Source: Zea mays (taxonomy: Eukaryota > Streptophyta > Magnoliopsida > Poales > Poaceae). Taken from it: a stretch of DNA of 64,000 nucleotides. Under the pieces are notes generated by a model that saw nothing but the letters and a program-made list of their open reading frames with translations, searched no databases and was not told the origin of the DNA. How positions within the stretch are numbered: the first letter of the stretch is position 1; each line of letters starts with the position of its first letter. Below, piece after piece: positions 55,577-64,000 of the stretch. The DNA is taken from positions 266,498,622-266,562,621 of the forward strand of contig NC_050096.1 of NCBI RefSeq assembly GCF_902167145.1, written 5' to 3'. Both the position numbers and the translations under genes were made by a program.

Positions 55577-55720
55577 ATAGCTCTCCCATATATGGAGTGA
55601 GCTCTAATCTCTCTATTTTTAATTATTTCATTTCTTTTGCCCCTCCATAATGCCTCTATAGCTACTCCATATATGGAGTGAGCTCTAATCTCCCTCTATT
55701 CTTTAATATTTCATTTCTTT
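55577..55720. repeat. Two-copy duplication with period 81 bp
   Basis: Copies at 55577-55640 and 55658-55720 share the 14-base palindrome CTCCATATATGGAG (one mismatch in the first copy) and the following GAGCTCTAATCTC...ATTTCATTTC stretch. Confidence 0.7.
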
Positions 55721-56444
55721 GCAATATTAACCTTTTTAAGCTCTGTAACATGATAATAATATACATTACTGTAGTATGAATAGATTATGATTTTTTAGAG
55801 TCGAAAAACTAATGAAAAAAATGTTAGATAACCGAGTTATAGTGTATAGAGAAACTGGATAGGGAAAATGGTTGGAGACATTGTGTGTGTGGAGAGATGA
55901 GAGAGTTTTTTTTTACTTAAATATAATAGAAAGTCTAAAGTACAGACCACATCATGTAACAAAACAGCACTTTTGGGATACATGTGGCCATGTGGGTACA
56001 CTGAAGTATATATATCATCCAAAATTCCAAATAGTTTGCTGGCTCGGCTGAAGTAGTGCAATGGTAAGTTGCTTACCTGTACTGGACGTCTGGATCTGTC
56101 ATTCACAGACAAATTCAGTATATTTATTATTTATGTAAGCTTACAAGCGCCAGATGTCCAGGTAAAGAATTTCACAAAAACTTCAGCTAACTCATCCGCG
56201 GGTGTACATATAGACTACAAGAGAATCAATATGTACAGATATGCTGATATGCATAGCATAGGTCCTGCGAGATATTTTCCGGCTAACACACCCAGCTAAT
56301 ATCAGGTTTCAGTCAATGCGTGAGCATAAAGACAACGTACCTGTATTGGCTCCACCTGCATATATTTTGGAAGGGCGGTTCAGATCAGGAATTTTACACA
56401 AATTTCTGGTTAACAGATTTGCCAATCCAGCAAATCTGAACATA

Positions 56445-56746
56445 CAAAACCCAGTCGGGGAGGAAAAAGTCCATCCTCCCGGTATTCCATATAAGAAGAG
56501 ACCGAAACAATGGTCCCGACCGAAAAAATCTCTAAACCCTGACCCTCCATCACTAACGGGTCGACGTCAACTGTCCACTCTACAACAGCCCAACCGAAGG
56601 ATGGCACACAAGACATCGCAACCCGAGAGCGGATAGGGCACAACGAGGGAATTTTTTTAACCAAGCCTGAAAATTCGATCCCAATAGGAATCAAACTCAA
56701 GTCTTGGAGGTGCTACTCAGAAGTCCTTAACCGCTAGGCTACAAGC
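56445..56746 (-). mobile_element. tRNA-derived SINE, Au-like
   Basis: On the minus strand the 5' end carries a box A match, TAGCCTAGCGGTTAAGG (56725-56741), and a box B match, GAGTTTGATTCC (56689-56700), at tRNA-like spacing. The 3' end is CTCCCCGACTGGGTTTTG (56445-56462), a T-rich tail ending in G as in Au-type plant SINEs. A short CATA on both flanks may be the target duplication. At about 300 bp it is longer than I expect for Au, so the exact family is uncertain. Confidence 0.6.
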
Positions 56747-57312
56747 ATAAACAGATTTAATTTGAATACAAGGAACATTTTTTTACAAAAGTTTGCAGTT
56801 TGGACATGTAAGCTAAAAGTCATAAATATTCACTCATCAACCTGCAAGCAAGTAAACCAACCACCAGTGTATTACTATACATGCATTGTAGCTCTTGCTG
56901 GTGAGAAAGAAGCAAAGCAATAGCTTTTTTGTGACTTGAACGATTGCAAGACCAACGCGCATATCCTCATCACCAAAGATGTGAAATCAGAAAATCATCA
57001 ACTAAAGAATCAAAAGAACTCTGGCTCCACCCAGCATTAACAAAAAAAACAATCCGATGCAAACTTCCCAACTGACAGCTATTTATTTACATTGTACAGC
57101 TGCTGCTGCTGCTTCTTTTCGGCAGGTTTTACTTTGTTCTCATGAGGGTTTTCTGGATCCGTGGGCACTTATCCAAGAGTAGGAGCAAACCAACATTATT
57201 ACTTGATAAGCCAAAAGTATACCTATCAACCAAGTAGGAAAAGAAGTCAATATCATCGTGCTTTACAGATAAAATAAGTATATAACATGAACTGAATTCC
57301 AATTGAAGTCCC
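56747..57312. other. Intergenic DNA and probable 3' UTR of the myosin-binding-protein gene
   Basis: AT-rich, no coding signal. The part next to 57313 should include the 3' UTR of the minus-strand gene. A GCT/GCA run near 57100-57115 is the only simple repeat. Confidence 0.5.
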
Positions 57313-60300
57313 CTACCTGCTTTGAGATAGCTTCTTTTTCTTGCCAAATAAAGTGAGGACCCACTGCAAAAGATAACAACAAATACTTAGGTTTGGGAAT
57401 AGACTACTTGGTTATCATCATGAACAGGAAGGACCGTGTAAGCACAAAGGGATGTCACGGCACGAGCTCACGTCTAAAGAACATTTGACATTTATGTAGA
57501 GGTGTAATGTAGCAATCCAATTAAACTCTTCTGGAATAATGCCTACATCCAGTTTTTATTTATTTAATTGTTTTTATTTTACTCAACTTTTATGCTAGGT
57601 AGATAGATATTCATGTGTTAGTGCTTTAATGGTATGTTGGTCACATGGTTAAGAAGTGACTGCAGAAGAAAAAACATCACACCCCACAAATAGGCACAGG
57701 CAGTACAAGCAAAAAGCAATTAGGACAGTGAAAGTACACAACTTGCCATTTATTGTCTGGCAATCCACGGTTGACCAGCAAGCCATTTGCCACAAGCACT
57801 ACAATTATATGACATCAAGAGTGGCAAGGAATCACACACACCCTGCCACCTAAACACACATACAAACACCCTCTAAGTTTCACTCATGCCATGTACTTTT
57901 TCTCTAACAGATGCTCAAGGGTAGGGGTGACAATGGGCTCTAAATTTTACACTATAAGATTTAAGGATCGGATCAAATTAGGATCAGACTCTATTTCTAT
58001 TCATTTTTTAACTAAAATTTATTTATGCCCCTATCATTTTGTGAAGAAGCATTTGGATCGCGATCCATTACCACCCCTACTTAAAGGTGAGCAGAACTGG
58101 ATTAACAAATTACAAACAGAACTCTGAAAGTGCTATCCTCTGGCCTTATCTTAAAAAATATATATATATGGAAGAAATTATGTCACAGCAATAAGCAACA
58201 TGAATTTCAATAAAATAAGTCACAGTCAGCAAGAACCATGGAGACTGATATTCCAAATTTATCTCTTGGTTGATGTAAAGAATAGATGAGCTCAGGCTAG
58301 CTGCAGCAGCGTCCGCCTGACTCGCGCTCCCCTAGCCCTGTAGGGGTTTAGGGTGCCGCGTGAGCTGCAACGCCGCACACTAAACAGGCCCCTGCGCGCT
58401 ACAGTTTAAGAGGTGAAAACAGTGAACCGCCAGATTCGGGGAAACGGCAGCCGGTCCCTTACCTGGAGTTATGTGCCTATCGGTATTTTTTATTTGGAGA
58501 AAAATAGATAGAGTGATGAATAAATATGCAAAAATAATATTTTATGTTTGTAGTGGGGTATAGGGGATAATTTAGGAGAAACCACTGTGGGAGGGAGAAG
58601 AGAAGGGGGATATAGAGTAATAGAGGGGAAAATTTTGGGAGAACCGCTGCGGACAGTCTCAGGTGTGCTGCATTTAATATTGCACAGAACCAACCTGGCT
58701 TGAATTCATATTGTGTAAAGCAAATAACAGTTCCCAACTTACTTTGGCCCCTAATGAAATAAACTAAGAAAACAGTTGCAAATAGATAATCATATTAACT
58801 ACATGCTGCATTGCAGCAACAGCAATATTATGCATTCTACAACAATAATTCCTAAATATGCTCAAATATCTGCTGGAAAGGTCATAGATATTAGATAGCA
58901 GCATCCTAGTTTGATCAAATGAATGAATCTACAAGTGATTTTATACTAAATCAGCACACAACCATCGTAACTTAGATCTTAATAGACCACACGGTATTAA
59001 TAATCTACTAAATGGAGGCGATCTCCAGCAAAATCTTGCAATGTTTTGCACAGCCAGTATCCTACCAGTAAAACAAGCAACATACCTTAAACAAGGCAAC
59101 CACGGAATATGTCTTGAGGAGTGCCACCCTCTTGTCCTCCGTGAATCTCCTTTCTACAATCCCAACTGCTCGTTTTCTAGGGGAACGGTGTACACCTGGC
59201 CCCACCCCAGCTGGAACTCCATCCTTGGCAAGATGCTGCGCAATCTCACAAAGAAGAACAAGTTGTGCCTTCTCTGTGCGCATTGCCACAAGGGCCTGCC
59301 TCATCGACTCCCTATCAGCCTCCAGTGCCTCCAGCCTCATGTAAAGCTTCTTAATGTCTGGCTCCACCGCCTCACCCTGGTACTTATCCATGACCCTTGC
59401 AATAGGCGCAGACTCACCTTGATGCACCTTGTCAATGGTGTATACCCTATCACTGCCACTGTCAACACCATCAGCCTCGCTTGCTTCCACCCTATCACCA
59501 CGGCCAGCAGTAGGAGACTCTGGCAGCTCTTCATCGTCATTGTGGAGGTCGCTCAGTTCTTCCACACCGTCCACAGATAACATGTCATCAGCATAGAGGC
59601 CACCCTGCTCATGCCCAGACAAGTCCGGCAACGCCTCTTCTGTGTAGAGGTGGGTGCCTTCCTCTTCGTCTTCCTGAAGGGGTGGCTCAAGCAGGGGAGT
59701 TTCCTGATCGTGCTCGAGGCGGCAGATCCGGCGCTCCAGATCGAGGGCAACCGCATCTTCTTCCTCCTCGTCCTCGTAGTAGTACTCCCCGTCGTTGCAG
59801 CGGAGCTGAGGGTAGTACCCTCCATCACCATCGCCATCGCCATCGGCGTAGCCGTCCTCGCCCTCGAGGAGGAGTAGGTCCTCTTCCTCCTCGGCGGCGG
59901 TCTGGGCGAACAGGAGGTCCTCGCCCTCGGGGAGCGGGATGCCGAGGTGGAGGAACTGGCGCCTGTACTCGCGGAGCCTGGCGCGGAGGCGCACCAGGCG
60001 GCGCGCGCGCTGGGCGAGGAGCGCGCGCAGCTGGTCGATGTCCGCGGCGTCGAGCGCCATCTTCTCGTCGGCGAAGCGGCGGAACTGGCGGAGCTCCATC
60101 TGGACCTCGGCCTTGTCGCGCTGCAGGCGGAGCATCATGGCCATGGCCTCGCTGGCGGCGCTGGCCGCGGCGAGGCGCTCCTCCTCGACCTCGGCCCGCA
60201 GCGCCGACGCCGTGGACTGGGCCGCCGCCACCGCCTCCCGCAGCGCCGCGCACTCGTCCTCCGCCTCGACCCGCGCCGTGGGCCCCGCCTCCCCGCCCTC

Positions 60301-60438
60301 CTCCCCCTTCTCCGCGCCCAGCTTCCGCTTCACGGACCGCCGCCACGGCACGGCCGGCGAGGAGGAGGGGGAGGAGCAGCACGGGCACCGCTCCCCGGCG
60401 GCCGGCGACGACGCGTCGTGGTCGTGGTCGTCGTCCAT
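57313..60438 (-). CDS. GTD-binding (DUF593) myosin-binding protein, MYOB7-like, 467 aa
   Basis: Minus strand, two coding exons: 59086-60438 (451 codons) and 57313-57363 (16 codons plus TAG), with a 1722-bp GT-AG intron (TTTAAG|GTATGT, TTTTGCAG|TGGGTC) in phase 0. I chose the ATG at 60438 (MDDDHDHDASS); an upstream in-frame ATG at 60483 would add 15 residues. Residues about 55-155 form the GTD-binding/zein-binding coiled coil (ECAALREAV, MMLRLQRDKAEVQMELRQFRRFADEK). A long acidic middle and a second coiled coil near 370-415 follow. The end KWVLTLFGKKKKLSQSR is a hydrophobic-basic tail usual in these proteins. Relatives bind the myosin XI tail on vesicles. The identity of the family is secure, the exact paralogue less so. 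Confidence 0.88.
57921..58080. mobile_element. 160-bp hAT-like MITE in the intron of the myosin-binding-protein gene
   Basis: The terminal inverted repeats GTAGGGGTGACAATGG and CCATTACCACCCCTAC match with two mismatches. The flanks CTCAAGG and TTAAAGG are only roughly similar, so the target duplication is decayed or my ends are off by a base or two. GGATCGGATC and GGATCGCGATCC words near the ends suggest subterminal repeats. Confidence 0.65.
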
Positions 60439-60483
60439 GACGGCGGGGGGTGGCGAGAGGATTCGGAAGGGGCGCGAGCGCAA

Positions 60484-62928
60484 TCAAACCGCAGACGCGG
60501 AGCTTTTTCTCGTCTGGATTTGGGAGCGAGTTGGAAGGAACTTGGAAGGAATTGGTGCGGGGAGTTGGGTTTGATGTGTTGAGCCGCCTTCTCTTCTTCT
60601 TTTCGGCTTTTCCCCTTCGCGAGGTGGGCCCCAAGTAGGCTCCTCCGGCTGCAAGTGGGGTCTGTGAGAAAGGTACGTGCAGTTGCAGTCTTGAACGGTG
60701 TGGCGCCCTACATACAGATACAGTATGTCGTCGACTGTGGAACTTGTCCATTGCAATGTCGCCCAATTTTCTCAGTGAACACCGCCTAGTACACGGAGCG
60801 TCCACACTTTTTGCCCATCCCCAGAGCGCGACGCTCTTGAGATATTTATGAGCAAAGGTTGATGCATGCTTGTGTATTGGATCGTAGACGTGGACGCGTT
60901 CCAAGGATCTGGAGCCAGTCAAGAAAACGGCAGTTGCATGTGGACAGCACAGCACAACAGGCTAGCTAGCTAGCTTGGTTGTACTGTTCGTCGCGAACAG
61001 GTGAAAAACGATTGCAAATGGCCGTCCGATACGGTATGTGTTTCGAACGAACGAACGGACGGGCGGATGGATGGATAGAATTATTAAGCAACCCATAATG
61101 CATTCCCTTCGATACTCTTTGTTAATTTTCTGTACGCAGATTTTTCCTAATGATGGGCTGCATGGCCGTATCGATCCCCCGCAGGGTTTTTTATCTGCAG
61201 GCTACCGTTTCAGCATTTTAATCCCCAGTCAAATATATTTAATGGTGGCGATCAATCTAATAGGAAAAGGGTAGTACAGCGATAATGAGAGCTGTCAGGT
61301 TTAATAATAATAATAATAATGTGATGAAAACCGTTAAGCACAACACTATTGACCAGCCAGTTAAATAATTGTTTACGTGGACGGGAGACCACGAGGTGGA
61401 CCCACCGTGTCCTTCCATCTGCCCTTTTCGTGCGACTCGCAAGTTCCAAGTTCACCAGAGGATCAGGAGGGGAGTACAGTACAGCACGGATGCTGTCCTG
61501 CTAGTCTAACCGTGGGTCGGACGACATTGATCCGTAGGCACGACGATGGTTTCAACACGTGGCCTGATTAAATCCTTGCAAAGTTTCAACTTGCAAGCAA
61601 GTACGCTTCTCTGTTTCCGCTGGAACTGAGATCCTTCTGCGCTGGCCATGCCATTGCCAGCCGTCCTTATCGACGCCTGCGTCTCCTGCTCCTGCCGGTT
61701 CAGAAAACAAAATAAAAACATGTAATCAAAAAAAAAATGCTAAGGTTTACTCCGTACATGTTACCAGCACATATTTGATTTATTAGACAAATTTTACTAT
61801 ATGTTTTAGAGAGAGAGAGAGAGATGAGTCCTCCGTAGGACAAGATCGGATGGTACCGTATGTGAAAAATACTCAGCAGTACCAAGTAACTATTCTAGCC
61901 TTATCGACATTATCAATGTCGCGAGTTGTATTGTTTTTCTTTGTTATTCGTTTATGATGGTTTACCATGTTTTGTCATATAGTAGATTAGGCTTCCTCTG
62001 GCATAGTGCAGTATACCTCTCAGTTTTTGAATAAAGATCAACGGGCGTGCATTCTGCTGAGCTTGACGACGACTAGACTAGACATCAGATGGGGTGGCGC
62101 GCCACAACAGTTCGATTAAAATTCGATCGGCAACCGCAGATCCACAAAACGAACTGGGCGCGCTGTTTCTGACTTATGGGTTCTTTTTTTTTTTCGTCAG
62201 CCTGTTTTATTTTTCTTTTGAGCAAAAAAAAGGCTAACTAAAAGAGATTGGCTTTCATTCAAAACTACTGCCAAAAGTAGCTTAGCGGTAACAAGGCCAT
62301 CTAGCCTAGTATAAAGATGGCGGTATGTGTTCTGAATAAACGAGTCCCAGACTGCTTCGTTTTTAGCTTTTGCGTCGTCGTCGCTGATACTAGTTTGGTT
62401 CTATGAACTATCACGTCATATATGCTAGCTTCTGTCCCCATCGGCATCATCATAAACTCGTGCGGCCCCCCGGTGGTGCACGGGAACGGGCTCTTGTGTG
62501 TGTTTCAAGGAGGCGGTGATTATCGCTAAGGCATTGAGAGGATTGAAAGGTCTAAAATACTCTTGCTATATCAAAATTGAATAGCCATCCCTGACTCTTA
62601 AACAAGCCCGGACTAATGTGCATCCACGCGCCGAAAGACACTGGAGCCACATCCGTAAAAATGTTGGCTCCGATCCTATGAAAGATGCCGTAGCCATCAT
62701 GCAAACCAATAACCATTAACAAAATGAAAATCACCCTAACAAGAAAAGACAAGCTCAAAATAAAAGCTATTCAATAGTAGAAGGTATTCTATGCCATTCA
62801 ATAGTATCACTCTATACACGCCATGTAGGGAGTTAGTTTTTTGTGCTCCAACAGTCCCTTCCACAAAGGGTAGGTTTACAAAAATGTTTATCCGAGTGTT
62901 CTGTCGCCCTGTTAGAGCAACAAGACAG
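60484..62928. other. Intergenic region between the myosin-binding-protein and EFL1 genes
   Basis: The right-hand side of the divergent 5' end of the myosin-binding-protein gene, then AT-rich DNA. Microsatellites are a TAA run at 61302-61320 and a GA run at 61808-61824. No protein-coding, tRNA or clear transposon signal was found. Confidence 0.5.
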
Positions 62929-63012
62929 CTTGCTACAAAGAACATAGCTTCTCACTCTCAGTACACATAGCTTCCTACAAAGAACATAGCTTCTCACTCA
63001 CTCAGTACACAT
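62929..63012. repeat. Two-copy tandem duplication, period about 41 bp
   Basis: GCTTGCTACAAAGAACATAG and the following TCTCACTCTCAGTACACAT at 62929 recur at 62970 with one substitution and a four-base CACT expansion. Confidence 0.75.
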
Positions 63013-63379
63013 GCAAACCAATAATAGACGAAGTTTGCTCTTGCTCCCAGGACAAAATGGGCGCTCTATGCTATTTCATTGGTATTGCAAGATACGAAGG
63101 TCCAGAAAATACCTATCATGAAGGGCTTTTTTTTTTTGGTAAATCGTCCCCGTTTTCCTCACAACAAACTGTGATCTTTCTAATATTGTAGACCAAGGCA
63201 CCACCAATGCCGCCCGTACATATCCCATCTCAACTCTCTCAAACAACAATGTCGTACTGAATGAAAGCTATTTCACTGCATATAAATTTTGAGTATGTTT
63301 CAGTATACCAAGACAGAACCTTGGACAAAAAGAGATGTGGTTTTCCTACCGCATCTGTATGGAGGCCATTGGCCAACAA
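63013..63379 (-). other. Probable 3' UTR of the EFL1-type gene
   Basis: Non-coding sequence directly downstream (on the minus strand) of the EFL1 stop codon. The polyadenylation site is not resolved. Confidence 0.4.
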
Positions 63380-64000
63380 CTACACTTTTTTAGCGAGAGT
63401 CCGCTGTTTTGTGCCATGCTCCACAACTTTCTCTTCGACATGCAGTCCTTTCCTTCGTCTGACAGAATTCATAAGCTTTTTAGCCAAGTTTGGCCCAATG
63501 CTTGAACCATCCCCGAATTCTTCGAGCTCATCCTGCGTCTTTGGGACAAAGAAGGGGTCCTCAGGAATAGCTTCCCAGTGGCTAAGAACGAGGAGAGCAC
63601 TAACTGCACCTGCAGTTAAACTCCTAAGTTGATTCGAAAATCCAACGCTCTCCGCAACTGGCAGGTAAGCGTGCACTGTAAATAACGAGGTTCCTTCTTG
63701 CATCTCTTCTTTCAGAATCCTTGCCCGCCTCTTACCAAGAACTGCATAAGTTGCACCTAACTGCTCGGTTGGCGTGGTCAACTCACAGAAATACATAGCC
63801 TCAACAAGCCTTGGCTTGTTCTGAAGAACAGCTGCTCTGCATGCTTCTTTAACCGCAGTGATTACTTGACCGCTGAAGACATTGTATTGATCAGATTGGT
63901 TGGCAGCATCAGAGCCATCAGCAAATATGTAAGGCTCAACAATAAACGCAAGACCCCACATAGGTTCATCACATAAAGGCCCAGCATTAGTGGCAATCTG
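63380..64000 (-). CDS. Elongation factor-like GTPase 1 (EFL1), C-terminal part, runs off the window
   Basis: The minus-strand frame is open from the right edge to a TAG at 63380-63382 (206 codons in view). It starts QIATNAGPLCDEPMWG, matching EF-2-type domain IV, and continues with domain V: PRLVEAMYFCELTTP, GKRRARILKEEMQEG, FTVHAYLPVAES and FSNQLRSLTAGAVSALLVLSHWE. The tail (DPFFVPKTQDELEEFGDGSS and the basic MNSVRRRKGL end) distinguishes EFL1/Ria1-type proteins from EF-2. The enzyme acts with SBDS in the cytoplasm to release the anti-association factor eIF6 from new 60S subunits. The GTPase domain and start lie outside the window. No break is seen in the visible part. Confidence 0.92.
   Translation of the reverse strand, partial: QIATNAGPLCDEPMWGLAFIVEPYIFADGSDAANQSDQYNVFSGQVITAVKEACRAAVLQNKPRLVEAMYFCELTTPTEQLGATYAVLGKRRARILKEEMQEGTSLFTVHAYLPVAESVGFSNQLRSLTAGAVSALLVLSHWEAIPEDPFFVPKTQDELEEFGDGSSIGPNLAKKLMNSVRRRKGLHVEEKVVEHGTKQRTLAKKV

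Noticed and set aside
56055..56170. Second SINE or tRNA-like sequence with box-A-like TAGTGCAATGG
   Set aside because: No box B or tail was found, and the partial inverted similarity to 56145-56165 is too weak to define an element.
59682..60955. Large overlapping plus- and minus-strand ORFs across the myosin-binding-protein gene
   Set aside because: Shadow frames of a GC-rich exon; only the 59086-60438 minus frame has a recognised domain and joins a spliced second exon.
62270..62330. tRNA gene suggested by AGCTTAGCGGTAACAAGG
   Set aside because: No cloverleaf can be drawn from the surrounding sequence, and box B is missing.

Overview
The window looks like a grass nuclear genome, most probably maize (Zea mays) or a close relative. 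The evidence is a deep nest of LTR retrotransposons of maize-typical kinds (Opie/Ji-like Sireviruses, a Tat-lineage Ty3 element and a chromodomain-bearing Ty3 element), Tourist-like MITEs with TWA target duplications, and three plant genes with canonical GT-AG introns. All calls come from reading the sequence; no database search was possible, and divergence figures are counts by eye.   Layout. 1-5105: old repeat debris on both strands: a partial copia-like LTR, a decayed Ty3 pol fragment carrying a 138-bp Tourist-like MITE, exon-like scraps of an unidentified gene, and low-complexity or duplicated DNA. 5106-48391: one Tat-lineage Ty3 retrotransposon read on the minus strand, with 1598-bp LTRs and the 5-bp duplication CCATC at both outer ends. 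Its original length was about 13.8 kb. It is split by two Sireviruses in the opposite orientation: copia-1 (12391-21727, duplication GTCGC) and copia-2 (23658-43787, duplication ACTTG). Copia-1 carries a 353-bp Tourist-like MITE (18919-19271) in its RNase H. Copia-2 carries an 11.3-kb Ty3 chromovirus (28207-39467, duplication CCTAC) in its integrase. LTR divergence falls with depth of nesting: about 2.5% for the Tat host, 1.5-2% for copia-2, 0.6% for copia-1 and 0.6% for the chromovirus. Every gag/pol set is broken by stops or frameshifts.   48397-64000 is gene space. A six-coding-exon SPX-RING E3 ligase gene of the NLA/BAH1-like family (52152-54460, plus strand) has a probable 5'-UTR intron containing a 263-bp MITE. 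An intergenic stretch with a small inverted-repeat element and a tRNA-derived SINE follows. A two-exon GTD-binding (DUF593) myosin-binding-protein gene lies on the minus strand (57313-60438). The C-terminal end of an EFL1-type ribosome-maturation GTPase gene (63380-64000, minus strand) runs off the right edge. These three look like ordinary host genes with no obvious joint pathway: phosphate/nitrate-related ubiquitination, vesicle-myosin attachment and 60S maturation.   The most unusual item is an uninterrupted 277-codon accessory ORF (35645-36478, minus) between the primer-binding site and gag of the chromovirus. Its N-terminal half has a spacing pattern reminiscent of a double-stranded RNA-binding fold, followed by a coiled coil and a basic stretch. 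It is open while gag-pol in the same element carries five lesions.
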